Shown here piece by piece: positions 56,038 through 64,000 of a DNA stretch of 64,000 nt. The position numbers and the translations under genes are program-made. The notes under the pieces are model-generated. The model saw nothing but the letters and a program-made list of their open reading frames with translations. It was not told the DNA's origin and did not search any database. The DNA comes from Sphingomonas montana (GTDB lineage: Bacteria > Pseudomonadota > Alphaproteobacteria > Sphingomonadales > Sphingomonadaceae): NCBI RefSeq assembly GCF_001956315.1, contig NZ_MOLY01000042.1, positions 124,001 through 188,000 on the forward strand, read 5' to 3'. Numbering within the stretch: position 1 is the stretch's first letter; the number at the start of each line of letters is the position of its first letter.

Positions 56038-57975
56038 ATGCCTGCCATCCCGTCCGACCGCCCGACGACACCGCTGCTGGACCTGGCCGCGACGCCCGAA
56101 GACCTGCGCCGGCTGAAACCCGAACAGCTGCGCCAGGTGGCGGACGAACTGCGGCAGGAGATGATTTCCGCAGTGGGAACCACGGGCGGCCATCTGGGAT
56201 CCGGGCTGGGCGTGGTCGAGCTGACCGTCGCGCTGCATTATGTGTTCGACACGCCGACCGATGCGCTGATCTGGGACGTGGGCCACCAGGCCTATCCGCA
56301 CAAGATCCTGACCGGCCGGCGCGACCGCATCCGGACGTTGCGCATGGGGGGCGGGCTGTCCGGCTTCACCAAGCGTAGCGAGAGCGAATATGACCCGTTC
56401 GGCGCGGCGCATTCGTCGACGTCGATCTCCGCCGCGCTGGGCTTTGCGATCGCCAACAAGCTGGCGGATCGACCGGGGCGCGGAATCGCGGTGATCGGCG
56501 ACGGCGCGATGTCGGCGGGCATGGCCTATGAGGCGATGAACAATGCGGCGCAGGCGGGCAACCGGCTGGTCGTCATCCTGAACGACAACGACATGTCGAT
56601 CGCGCCTCCGGTGGGGGCGCTCAGCGCGTATCTGGCCAAGACGATCTCGTCCGGCAGTTTCATGTCGATGCGCGACGTGCTGCGAAAGCTCGCCCGCCGG
56701 ATGCCGCGGCCGTTGCACAGCGCGGCGAAGAAGGCCGAGGAGTTCGCCCGCGGCATGGCGACCGGCGGCACGTTGTTCGAGGAACTGGGCTTCTATTATG
56801 TCGGCCCGGTGGACGGGCATAACCTCGACCAGCTGCTGCCCGTACTCGAAAATGTCCGCGATGCGGAGACGGGGCCGATCCTGGTGCATGTCGTGACGAA
56901 GAAGGGCAAGGGCTATGCCCCGGCCGAGGCGGCGTCGGACAAATATCACGGCGTGCAGACGTTCGACGTGGTGTCCGGCGTGCAGGCCAAGGCACCGCCC
57001 GGTCCGCCGGCGTACCAGAATGTGTTCGGCGCGGCGCTGGCCAAGGCCGCGGCGACGGACAAGCGGATCTGCGCGATCACCGCAGCGATGCCTTCGGGCA
57101 CCGGGCTGGACGGGTTCGCGGCGGCGCATCCCGACCGGTTCTTCGACGTCGGGATTGCGGAGCAGCATGCGGTGACGTTCGCGGCGGGCCTCGCGGCGCA
57201 GGGGATGCGGCCGTTCTGCGCGATCTACTCGACCTTCCTCCAGCGCGCCTACGACCAGGTGGTGCACGACGTCGCGATCCAGAACCTGCCGGTGCGGTTC
57301 GCGATCGACCGGGCCGGGCTGGTGGGTGCCGACGGGGCGACGCATGCCGGCAGTTTCGACGTGACGTACCTCGCGACGCTGCCCAATTTCGTGGTGATGG
57401 CGGCGGCGGACGAGGCCGAGCTGACCCACATGGTGCATACCATGACGCTGCACGACGACGGGCCGATCGCGGTCCGCTATCCGCGTGGCAATGGCACCGG
57501 CGTCACGATCCCCGTTGTGCCGGAACGGCTGGCGATCGGGCAGGGGCGCGTGGTGCGCGACGGCAAGAAGGTCGCGATCCTGTCGCTGGGTACCCGGCTG
57601 GGCGAGGCCTGCAAGGCGGCGGACCAGCTGGACGCGATGGGGCTGTCGACGACGGTGGCGGACATGCGGTTCGCCAAGCCGCTGGACGAGGCGCTGATCC
57701 GGCGGCTGCTGTCCACGCACGACGTGGCGGTGACCGTGGAGGAAGGTGCGGTCGGCGGGCTGGGCGCGCATGTCCTGACGCTGGCATCGGACGAGGGGCT
57801 GATCGACGGCGGGCTGAAGCTGCGCACGCTGCGCCTGCCCGACCTGTTCCAGGATCATGACAAGCCGGACCGGCAATATGCCGAGGCGGGGCTGGATGCG
57901 GATGCGATCGTCGCGACGGTGACGGCGGCGTTGCAGCGCAATTCCGGCGGGATTGCAGAGGGCGCGCGGGCTTAA
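56038..57975 (+). CDS. dxs: 1-deoxy-D-xylulose-5-phosphate synthase
   Basis: 645 residues. [20 protein letters not shown]-type region, [36 protein letters not shown] (thiamine diphosphate motif) and [17 protein letters not shown] identify DXS, which joins pyruvate and glyceraldehyde-3-phosphate as the first step of the MEP isoprenoid route. GAGGAAAT precedes the ATG at 56038. It could share a transcript with nfi; downstream lies a 338-nt gap with repeats. Confidence 0.96.
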   Translation: MPAIPSDRPTTPLLDLAATPEDLRRLKPEQLRQVADELRQEMISAVGTTGGHLGSGLGVVELTVALHYVFDTPTDALIWDVGHQAYPHKILTGRRDRIRTLRMGGGLSGFTKRSESEYDPFGAAHSSTSISAALGFAIANKLADRPGRGIAVIGDGAMSAGMAYEAMNNAAQAGNRLVVILNDNDMSIAPPVGALSAYLAKTISSGSFMSMRDVLRKLARRMPRPLHSAAKKAEEFARGMATGGTLFEELGFYYVGPVDGHNLDQLLPVLENVRDAETGPILVHVVTKKGKGYAPAEAASDKYHGVQTFDVVSGVQAKAPPGPPAYQNVFGAALAKAAATDKRICAITAAMPSGTGLDGFAAAHPDRFFDVGIAEQHAVTFAAGLAAQGMRPFCAIYSTFLQRAYDQVVHDVAIQNLPVRFAIDRAGLVGADGATHAGSFDVTYLATLPNFVVMAAADEAELTHMVHTMTLHDDGPIAVRYPRGNGTGVTIPVVPERLAIGQGRVVRDGKKVAILSLGTRLGEACKAADQLDAMGLSTTVADMRFAKPLDEALIRRLLSTHDVAVTVEEGAVGGLGAHVLTLASDEGLIDGGLKLRTLRLPDLFQDHDKPDRQYAEAGLDADAIVATVTAALQRNSGGIAEGARA

Positions 57976-58037
57976 GGACCGGGGTTGGGGTGAGCTTCCG
58001 GGACTTGTAGTGCCGATGAATCGGCAGCCTTCTTGGC

Positions 58038-58079
58038 TGCGCTCGAAGGGTCCCCCCACTTCGCTCGGAATAGACGGGG
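58038..58079. repeat. Dispersed repeat, type B, partial copy
   Basis: TGCGCTCGAAGGGTCCCCC and CACTTCGCTCGGAATAGACG closely match the 44968-45009 segment. It lies in the dxs downstream gap, together with the type C element at 58126-58213; otherwise the 57976-58313 gap holds no gene. Confidence 0.7.
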
Positions 58080-58125
58080 TTGGAAGCGTCGTGCAGCTGT
58101 ACGGCGCTGCCTGCTTCGCCGCTAT

Positions 58126-58213
58126 GCCGGCGGAGGCCGATCCATTTTCATTACGGTTTCGGTCACGCTTTCCGGCGGAGTGATAATGAATCCTGACTTT
58201 CGTCAGGATGATG
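58126..58213. repeat. Palindromic repeat, type C
   Basis: GTGATAATGAATCCTGACTT and the following TTCGTCAGGATGATG correspond to the right arm of the 51302-51394 element (with GTGATAATGGATCC); the left arm here is shorter and more diverged (GGCCGATCCATTTTCATTAC). Confidence 0.7.
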
Positions 58214-58313
58214 ATGAACCGGGTCGCCCTCTGCTGACCACGAAACCGCTGTCCTACTAGGATTTCATGCCGTCAGGCTCGCCATGCGGACGCTCTTTTG
58301 GGGGGAGTTCGGT

Positions 58314-59246
58314 ATGGATCGGGGTTGGGTGCGGATGGCGGCGATGGTTGGCGCAGGGCTTGCGTTTGCGATCGCGGTGCTCGCGGTGGCGGGATGGGTG
58401 CGCGCGGAGCGGCGCCGGCGGGTCGCGTGGCTGGGCACGCGGATCGCGGCGGCGGGGGCATATGTACAGGCGCGGGGCCGCTACGCCGGGGGCGATGGCG
58501 GGTTGGGCCGCGTCGCGCCGGCGTTGCCCTATCTGCTGCTCTGCACGGCGGGGTTCGGGCTGTTGCTGGTGCCCGCCGGCGCGGTGGCGGGGGCGGCGTT
58601 TCTCGGCGGGTATCTGGTGACCGCGCGGATGCTGGTGCGGGCGGTGCAGAATGACGAGCTGACCGCTTTGCTGTGGCTGCGGTGCGCCGCGCATCTGGTA
58701 CAGGGGGCGGTCGTGGCGCTGGTGGCAGCGCGGGTGCTGGGAATCTCCGGGATTGAGGGTGCCGCCACCGGGCTGGCATTCGTGGCCGGCTATGCGCCGG
58801 ACCTGGGGCTGGCGGGCATCGGGCGGCGGTTGCGCGTGCGGTTCGCAAAGCCGGTGGACGCCGCCGCGCTGGCCGGTACGATCGTGCAGCCGCTGGAGAT
58901 GATCGACGGGATCGACGGGGACATCGCCCGCCGGCTGGAACAGGGCGGGTGGTACGACGTGCAGAACCTGGCGACTGCAAACCCGGTGCTGGTGCATCTG
59001 GCGACGCCCTACGGCCTGCATCAGGTGATCGACTGGGTGGGACAGGCGCAGCTGTGCCTGCGCGTCGGCAGTGCGGCGGCGCGGGCGTTGCGGCAGGTGC
59101 ATGTCCGGACGCTGTTCGACCTGGAACGGATGGGGGCGGGCGTGCTGGCCGCGCCGCTCGGGCTTCAGGAGGAGGTGGTGGCGATGCTGGTGGACGATCC
59201 ACATGTCGTGCGGTTGCGGACGTTGCGCGCGGTGCTGGCGGCATGA
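58314..59246 (+). CDS. Membrane protein with helical C-terminal domain, unknown function
   Basis: 310 residues from the ATG at 58314 with GGGGGAG six bases upstream. The N-terminal part has three to four hydrophobic segments ([51 protein letters not shown]); the C-terminal 140 residues are soluble, with [22 protein letters not shown] and a second, related half around [14 protein letters not shown]. This looks like tandem helix-hairpin-helix-like units. Its stop overlaps the start of a cell-wall hydrolase gene (ATGA). No family recognised; a membrane anchor or regulator for that hydrolase is a plausible guess. Confidence 0.65.
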   Translation: MDRGWVRMAAMVGAGLAFAIAVLAVAGWVRAERRRRVAWLGTRIAAAGAYVQARGRYAGGDGGLGRVAPALPYLLLCTAGFGLLLVPAGAVAGAAFLGGYLVTARMLVRAVQNDELTALLWLRCAAHLVQGAVVALVAARVLGISGIEGAATGLAFVAGYAPDLGLAGIGRRLRVRFAKPVDAAALAGTIVQPLEMIDGIDGDIARRLEQGGWYDVQNLATANPVLVHLATPYGLHQVIDWVGQAQLCLRVGSAAARALRQVHVRTLFDLERMGAGVLAAPLGLQEEVVAMLVDDPHVVRLRTLRAVLAA

Positions 59247-59788
59247 GCGGGTGGAAGGCGAGCACGCTGCCGCCGGCCTATCGCTGGCTGGGGTCAGTCG
59301 GCACGCTGCCGCGGATGCTGGCGGAAGGGCTGGAACTGTACGGCGTGCGGGAGACGGCCGGAGCGGCGGACAACCCCGTGATCCTGCAATGGGCGCGGGA
59401 GGCGGGGGTGGCGGGATACCGCGCCGATGCGACGGCGTGGTGCGGGCTGTTCCTCGCGGTGGCGGCGAAGCGGGCGGGCTGGACCGTGCCGGACGGGCCG
59501 CTGTGGGCGCTGAACTGGGGCAAGTTCGGGGTGGCGACGGCGCGGCCGATGCTGGGCGACGTGATGACGTTCGTGCGGCCGGGCGGCGGGCATGTCGGCC
59601 TGTATGTCGGCGAGGATGCGGCGGCATGGCATGTGCTGGGCGGCAACCAGGACGACCGGGTCGGCTTCGCGCGGATCGCCCGGGGCCGGATGCGCGCCGT
59701 GCGGCGGCCGCCCTATCGGCGCGCACCCGCCACGGTGGCGGCGCACCGGCTGGCGGCGACGGGGAAATTGTCGGTGGACGAGGCCTGA
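59243..59788 (+). CDS. TIGR02594-type CHAP/NlpC-like cell-wall hydrolase
   Basis: 181 residues. [19 protein letters not shown] carries the catalytic-type Cys, [22 protein letters not shown] the His, and [13 protein letters not shown] the third segment, the pattern of TIGR02594 proteins, which are often phage endolysin-like and cleave peptidoglycan. It has no signal peptide; the coupled membrane protein might position it, or it may act after cell lysis. No other phage gene is near. Confidence 0.8.
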   Translation: MSGWKASTLPPAYRWLGSVGTLPRMLAEGLELYGVRETAGAADNPVILQWAREAGVAGYRADATAWCGLFLAVAAKRAGWTVPDGPLWALNWGKFGVATARPMLGDVMTFVRPGGGHVGLYVGEDAAAWHVLGGNQDDRVGFARIARGRMRAVRRPPYRRAPATVAAHRLAATGKLSVDEA

Positions 59789-59856
59789 GGTTCGCGGGCG
59801 ACACGGCGTGTGCCACCGGGGCTGTTCCGCCCGTTCGGTATGGGCCATGAAGGATC

Positions 59857-60603
59857 ATGGCCAAGACGTTGCGTGCGGACCGGATACTGGTGGAACGGGG
59901 GCTGGCCGAGAGTCAGGCGCGGGCGCAGGCGCTGATCCTGGCAGGGCTGGTGTCGTCCGACACGCGACGGATCGACAAGGCGGGGCAGCTGCTGCCCGTG
60001 GACGCGCCGATCGCGGTGAAGGGGCGCGACCATCCCTGGGTCTCGCGCGGGGGCGTGAAGCTGGCCCATGGACTTGCGCATTTCGGGTGGGACGTGGCCG
60101 GCGCGATGGCGATCGACGTCGGATCGTCGACCGGTGGTTTTACCGACGTGCTGCTGACCGGCGGGGCGGCGCGCGTCTATGCGGTCGATTCGGGGACCAA
60201 CCAGCTGGCATGGAAGCTGCGGCAGGATGCGCGGGTGGTGGTGATGGAAAAGACCAATGCCCGCCACCTGACCGCCGCGCAGGTGGCGAACCCGATCGAC
60301 ATCGTGGTGTGCGACGCCAGTTTCATCGCCCTGGCCGCGGTGCTGGACAGCGCGATCGATCTGGTGCGGCCCGGCGGGCGGTTGCTGGCGCTGGTGAAGC
60401 CGCAGTTCGAGGCGGCGCGCGACGAGGTGGAGAAGGGCGGCGTGGTGCGCGACCCGGCCGTCCATGCGCGGGTGTGCGCGGCGGCGGCGGACTGGATCGC
60501 GGGGCGCGGATGGACCGTCACGGGCATCGCGACCAGCCCGATCACCGGACCGGAGGGCAATGTCGAATTTCTGCTGGGGGCGGTGAAGACGGCGACGGCA
60601 TGA
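59857..60603 (+). CDS. tlyA: TlyA family rRNA methyltransferase / hemolysin-like
   Basis: 248 residues. An N-terminal S4 RNA-binding domain (RADRILVERGLAESQARAQALI) is followed by a Rossmann methyltransferase domain with AIDVGSSTGGFTDVLL (SAM motif), VVCDASFIAL and LVKPQFEA. TlyA 2'-O-methylates 16S and 23S rRNA in other bacteria. The ATG at 59857 follows the hydrolase gene by 68 nt. Confidence 0.9.
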   Translation: MAKTLRADRILVERGLAESQARAQALILAGLVSSDTRRIDKAGQLLPVDAPIAVKGRDHPWVSRGGVKLAHGLAHFGWDVAGAMAIDVGSSTGGFTDVLLTGGAARVYAVDSGTNQLAWKLRQDARVVVMEKTNARHLTAAQVANPIDIVVCDASFIALAAVLDSAIDLVRPGGRLLALVKPQFEAARDEVEKGGVVRDPAVHARVCAAAADWIAGRGWTVTGIATSPITGPEGNVEFLLGAVKTATA

Positions 60604-60691
60604 CGATATGCGCGGTGCCCGCCACCATTTTCCTCATATCTTCGTTGTACGGGTCAAACGGTAAGAACCGATCGGGAGCATGAGGACGGGC

Positions 60692-61246
60692 ATGGGTGAG
60701 ATCGCATCGCAGGGACAGATCCGGATGGCCGGCCTCCGTTGGGGCATCGTGCTGGTCCCGCTGGTCCTGCTGCTGGGGCTGGCATCGGGGCGGCTGTCTA
60801 ATTCCGGCTATGGCAATGGCTGGTTCGCGGCGCTGGCCAAGCCGGGATTCACGCCGCCGGGCTGGATGTTCGGCGTGGCGTGGAGCCTGTTATACCTGAT
60901 GATGGGCGTTGCGCTGGTCATGATCGTGTCGGCGCGCGGTGCCCGCGGACGGGGACGGGCGATCGGCCTGTTCGCGGTGCAGCTGGCGCTGAACCTGGCA
61001 TGGTCGCCGCTGTTCTTTGCCGCGCACCGGATCTGGCCAGCGTTCGTGCTGATCCTGTTGATCCTGGGGTTCGCGGCGGCGACGGCGTGGGCGTTCTGGA
61101 ACATCCGGCGGGCGGCGGGCCTGCTGATGCTGCCCTATCTGGCGTGGCTGTGCCTGGCGGCGGCGCTGAATTTCGAGATCGGGCGGATGAACCCGGCGGC
61201 GGCGGAGGTTGCACAAATGTCACGGAACCCCCACGTCACAGCCTGA
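60692..61246 (+). CDS. TspO/MBR family membrane protein
   Basis: 184 residues from the ATG at 60692 (AGGA six bases upstream; an earlier ATG at 60680 is possible). Five helices with the family residues PGFTPPGWMFGVAWSLLYLMMG and PYLAWLCLAAALNFEIGRMN. In alphaproteobacteria TspO binds porphyrins and affects tetrapyrrole-linked regulation. Promoter elements were not found. Confidence 0.93.
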   Translation: MGEIASQGQIRMAGLRWGIVLVPLVLLLGLASGRLSNSGYGNGWFAALAKPGFTPPGWMFGVAWSLLYLMMGVALVMIVSARGARGRGRAIGLFAVQLALNLAWSPLFFAAHRIWPAFVLILLILGFAAATAWAFWNIRRAAGLLMLPYLAWLCLAAALNFEIGRMNPAAAEVAQMSRNPHVTA

Positions 61247-61268
61247 CCAGACGGGGCGGAGACAGACC

Positions 61269-61637
61269 ATGCAGACCGAGAACCGGTTCATCGACGATAT
61301 CGTGAAGATGATGAATGGCGCCGCCGGCACGCTGGCCGGCGTCGGACGAGAGGCCGAATCCTCCGCGCGCAGCCGGGCACGCGAATGGATCGGCGGACTG
61401 GATTTCGTATCGCGCGACGAATTCGAAGCGGTGAAGGCGATGGCGGCGGCGGCGCGCGACGAGGCCGACGTGCTGCGCGCGCGGCTCGATGCGCTGGAGG
61501 CGAAGTCGGCCGCGTCGGCGCCCGTGACGCCGGCCGCACCGACGACCGATACCGTTGCGCCGCATGGCACGGTGCAGGGTCAGTCGCAGACGCAGTCCTT
61601 CGGCGGGACGGACGGCGGGCCGGTGGCGCAGTCCTGA
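61269..61637 (+). CDS. UbiK/BMFP family accessory factor
   Basis: 122 residues. NRFIDDIVKMMNGAAGTLAGV and EFEAVKAMAAAARDEADVLRARLDALEA form the amphipathic helix and C-terminal coiled coil of the BMFP family (UbiK), which assists ubiquinone synthesis and trimerises. The Ala/Pro/Thr-rich tail is longer than in E. coli. It precedes the YbjN gene by 99 nt on the same strand. Confidence 0.85.
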   Translation: MQTENRFIDDIVKMMNGAAGTLAGVGREAESSARSRAREWIGGLDFVSRDEFEAVKAMAAAARDEADVLRARLDALEAKSAASAPVTPAAPTTDTVAPHGTVQGQSQTQSFGGTDGGPVAQS

Positions 61638-61736
61638 GCCGGCTTATCCACAGAATATCGCCGACACCCGTTCGACGCCGGCTTGCCGCCGCGCATCCCT
61701 GCGTCCAAGCAGGGCATCATGGGTGGATTTAGGCGT

Positions 61737-62246
61737 ATGACGCTGGACGACGAGGAAGCCGCCGCGGATCCGAGTGCGCCGATCGACATGCTCGAGGAGT
61801 ATTTCGAGGCGCATGGCTGGTCGAGCGAGCGGCAGGGCGACGAGGAGATCGTCGCCCATTTCCAGGGCAGCTGGACGCTGTACGAACTACGCGCGGTGTG
61901 GCGCGAGGAGGATCAGGTCCTGCAGTTCCTGGCCTTGCCCGACGTGCGGGTCGCCGCGGACAAGCGGGCCGTGATGTACGAAACGATCGGGCTGATCAAC
62001 GAACAGTTGTGGATCGGCCATTTCGAGCTTTGGGCGTCGTCCGGCATCCTGCTGTTCCGGCATGCCGCGTTGCTGGACGGGGAGGGGGACAGCGTGCTGA
62101 CGCTGGACCAGGCCGAAACGCTGATCGAGGCGGCGATCGACGAGTGCGAGCGCTTCTACCCCGTATTCCAGTTCGTGTTGTGGGCGGACAAGACGCCCGC
62201 CGAGGCGATCGCCGCCGCGTTGATCGAGACACAGGGCGAGGCATGA
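61737..62246 (+). CDS. YbjN domain-containing protein
   Basis: 169 residues from the ATG at 61737; an ATG six codons upstream is an alternative. PIDMLEEYFEAHGWSSERQ, ADKRAVMYETIGLINEQLWIGHFEL and SVLTLDQAETLIEAAIDECERFYPVFQ are the YbjN family blocks. The family is widespread in bacteria and linked to motility/stress regulation; biochemical role unknown. Its stop overlaps the proC start by 4 nt (ATGA). Confidence 0.88.
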   Translation: MTLDDEEAAADPSAPIDMLEEYFEAHGWSSERQGDEEIVAHFQGSWTLYELRAVWREEDQVLQFLALPDVRVAADKRAVMYETIGLINEQLWIGHFELWASSGILLFRHAALLDGEGDSVLTLDQAETLIEAAIDECERFYPVFQFVLWADKTPAEAIAAALIETQGEA

Positions 62247-63052
62247 CGTTCGATTCCGTCTGGGCCGTGGGCGCGGGCAACATGGCCGGCGCGATGCTGC
62301 ACCGCTGGCTGGCGACCGGCATGGACCCGGCGCGGCTGACCGTGATCCGCAAGTCCGGTGCCGCATTTGCGGATGGGGTGGCGACGTTCTCCGCCGTTCC
62401 GCCAGGCGCGGCTGCGGCCGACATGGTCATGCTGGGCGTCAAGCCGCAGATGCTGGATCTGGTGGCCGGACCGCTGGCCGCCGCGATGCGGCCGGGCACG
62501 GTGCTGGTCTCGATCCTGGCTGGGGTGGAGATTGCGGCATTGCGTGCGCGGTTCCCCACGGCGCGGATCGTGCGGGCGATGCCGAACCTGCCGGTGGCGA
62601 TCGGGCGCGGGGTGGTGGCGTTGTACGCGGCGGAACCGGAACCGGATGCGGTGCTGCGCGCGGCAATGGACCGGTTGATGGCGCCGCTGGGGCTGGTCGA
62701 ATGGCTGGACGACGAGGCGGCGATGGACGTGGCGGCGGCGGTGGCAGGTTCCGGGCCGGCATTCCTGTACCGGTTCGTCGATGCGTTGGCCGCGGCGGGC
62801 GTAGCGGCGGGGTTCGGCCAGGATCAGGCGGCGCGGCTGGCGCTGGCGACGGTCGCGGGCGCGGCGGAACAGGCGCGCGGCGGAGAAGCGTCGCCGGCGG
62901 CGATGGCGGAGCGGGTGGCGAGTCCGGGCGGAAGCACGCGCAAGGGGCTGGACGTGCTGGACGCGGATGGCGCGCTGGTGTCGCTGATGACGCGGATGAT
63001 CGCGGCGGCGGTCGCGCGGAACCGCGAAATGGCGGCAGCGGCGCGGGGCTGA
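62243..63052 (+). CDS. proC: Pyrroline-5-carboxylate reductase
   Basis: 269 residues. VWAVGAGNMAGAMLHRWL is the NAD(P) motif, VMLGVKPQMLDLVAGPL and VRAMPNLPVAIGRGVV are characteristic of the family; VAGSGPAFLYRFVDALA and ASPGGSTRKGLDVL are the dimer/substrate regions. It makes proline from pyrroline-5-carboxylate. It is coupled to the YbjN gene. Confidence 0.95.
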   Translation: MTFDSVWAVGAGNMAGAMLHRWLATGMDPARLTVIRKSGAAFADGVATFSAVPPGAAAADMVMLGVKPQMLDLVAGPLAAAMRPGTVLVSILAGVEIAALRARFPTARIVRAMPNLPVAIGRGVVALYAAEPEPDAVLRAAMDRLMAPLGLVEWLDDEAAMDVAAAVAGSGPAFLYRFVDALAAAGVAAGFGQDQAARLALATVAGAAEQARGGEASPAAMAERVASPGGSTRKGLDVLDADGALVSLMTRMIAAAVARNREMAAAARG

Positions 63053-63055
63053 GAC

Positions 63056-63113
63056 TCCGTTCGGTTCGCGCCGCCGAACGCAGCGGGTTCTGGGCAGGCT
63101 CGAACCGAACGGA
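63056..63113. repeat. Dispersed palindromic repeat, type A
   Basis: TCCGTTCGGTTCG (63056-63068) is perfectly inverted as CGAACCGAACGGA (63101-63113), starting 3 nt after the proC stop. It resembles the element at 36408-36469 in arms and right-arm context and could contribute to the proC transcript end. Confidence 0.85.
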
Positions 63114-63220
63114 CCTTGGGGGCTCGTGTTCACCTCCGCACCACCCGGACCTTCGTCCCGGCGTTGGCACGACAAGAGACTGGCCGAAGTCGGTTTTGCC
63201 GGGGTCTGACTGTCACGGTC

Positions 63221-63299
63221 GTCATCCCGGACTTGATCCGGGATCCAGGGCCTCACACAGCGTCTGAAATTCCGGATACCAGATCAGGTCCGGGACGAC
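63221..63299. repeat. Palindromic repeat, type C related
   Basis: GTCATCCCGGACTTGATCCG from 63221 and its inverted partner AGATCAGGTCCGGGACGAC ending at 63299 form an imperfect palindrome like those at 51302 and 53064. The rest of the 63053-63385 gap contains no gene. Confidence 0.8.
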
Positions 63300-63385
63300 G
63301 ATTGATCGATGGTACGAAGATCGACCAAAACTGATCGATACCGACTCGTCACATCTTGCCCGAGCCGACGAAGGATTGCCTGTCT

Positions 63386-64000
63386 ATGATCCCCTTCCTG
63401 ACCATGCTGGCCGCCGCATTCCCGCAAGCGCCGTTGCCGCCGGTGCAGCCATGGGCGGGCGGCAGCATCGCGCTGGTGGCGCGGCCCGGCGATCCGTGGA
63501 TCACGCCGTCCGAAACGACCGGGTTCGCGAAGACGCCGTCTTATGCCGAGACGCGGGCGTGGATCGACCGGCTGGTGGCGGCGTCGCCCCTGTTGCGGAT
63601 CGAGCCGTTCGGCCGGTCGCCGGAAGGGCGGGTGCTGTACGCCGTCGTCGCGTCGAAGCCGGGCCTGATGGGGACGGGAACGAACAAGCCGGTGATGCTG
63701 GTGCAGGCCGGGATCCACGCGGGCGAGATCGACGGCAAGGATGCCGGCCTGATGCTGCTGCGCGACATCGCGTTGCGCGGCAAGGACGGGCTGCTCGACC
63801 GGGCGACATTGGTGTTCGTGCCGATCTTCAACGTGGACGGGCATGAGCGGGCGGGCGACTACAACCGGCCGAACCAGCGGGGACCAAACGGGCAGGGGTG
63901 GCGTACGACCGCGCAGAACCTGAACCTGAACCGCGATTATCTGAAGGCCGACACGCCCGAGATGCAGGCGATGATCGGGCTGATCCGGAGATGGGATCCG
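63386..64000 (+). CDS. M14 family zinc carboxypeptidase, N-terminal part (cut by the window edge)
   Basis: 205 codons are present; the frame is open at base 64000. A short hydrophobic N-terminus (IPFLTMLAAAFPQAP) suggests export. YAETRAWIDRLVAASPLLRIE and FGRSPEGRVLYAVV precede HAGEIDGKDAG, which has the zinc ligands His111 and Glu114, then FVPIFNVDGHERAGDYNRPNQ and NLNLNRDYLKADTPEMQ, the family's substrate-binding blocks. The third zinc His and the catalytic Glu lie outside. It likely trims peptides in the periplasm. Confidence 0.88.
   Translation, partial: MIPFLTMLAAAFPQAPLPPVQPWAGGSIALVARPGDPWITPSETTGFAKTPSYAETRAWIDRLVAASPLLRIEPFGRSPEGRVLYAVVASKPGLMGTGTNKPVMLVQAGIHAGEIDGKDAGLMLLRDIALRGKDGLLDRATLVFVPIFNVDGHERAGDYNRPNQRGPNGQGWRTTAQNLNLNRDYLKADTPEMQAMIGLIRRWDP

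Noticed and set aside
55261-58059. Long minus-strand open frame opposite nfi and dxs
   Set aside because: Arg/Gln/His/Pro-rich translation without motifs; dxs and endonuclease V on the plus strand carry full catalytic motifs.

Overview
The window is high-GC chromosomal DNA that reads as an alphaproteobacterium of the Sphingomonas group. The support is the family content (sphingomonad-type exopolysaccharide genes, the BolA/DnaJ/CobS/CobT neighbourhood, glnB-glnA, Pmp3/YqaE, UbiK, the ligase-associated helicase and exonuclease), the strong GC3 bias, frequent GTG/TTG starts, ATGA/GTGA gene junctions and several families of dispersed palindromic repeats. No tRNA, rRNA, insertion sequence, integrase or CRISPR array was seen. 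The assignment is an inference from gene families, not from a marker gene.

Bases 1-22,000 are a polysaccharide assembly and decoration locus. It holds the start of a Wzx-type flippase, an O-acetyltransferase with an SGNH domain, two GT2 and four GT4 glycosyltransferases, a Wzy-type polymerase, two left-handed beta-helix acetyltransferases, an adenylating enzyme fused to a carrier domain next to a membrane acyltransferase, UDP-glucose dehydrogenase, a UDP-glucuronate epimerase, an FkbM methyltransferase and two related right-handed beta-helix proteins, one of which looks like a type I secretion substrate. galU at 23.0-23.9 kb supplies UDP-glucose, so galU, ugd and the epimerase together would provide UDP-Glc, UDP-GlcA and a C4 epimer. 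No Wza/Wzb/Wzc export genes lie inside the window. The locus is a mosaic of short operons on both strands with convergent overlaps.

Bases 22,000-36,400 are mixed. They carry a Lar-like zinc ribbon protein, galU, a gene-free kilobase with two hairpins, a Ser/Thr-type phosphatase, a general-stress-type protein with a strong terminator, thiC under a TPP riboswitch, a PD-(D/E)XK-like protein coupled to a DUF2141 protein and a fatty-acid-hydroxylase-family protein, an NfrB-like glycosyltransferase coupled to a beta-barrel-like protein, tadA, a Pmp3 protein, rpmB, a phytase-esterase-like protein and a glycine-zipper protein.

Bases 36,600-48,700 hold dnaJ-like/cobS/cobT, bolA and a GST, a second Wzx-type flippase, small stress-type proteins, a CDF metal exporter and a hydrolase/GH15/SDR operon. 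Bases 48,800-64,000 hold the ligase-associated DEXH helicase and exonuclease around two tiny related membrane proteins, the glnB-glnA operon, endonuclease V, dxs, a membrane protein coupled to a TIGR02594-type cell-wall hydrolase, tlyA, tspO, ubiK, a YbjN protein, proC and the start of an M14 carboxypeptidase. Intergenic spaces here carry palindromic repeats, including an 86-nt three-way-junction palindrome at 52,932-53,017.
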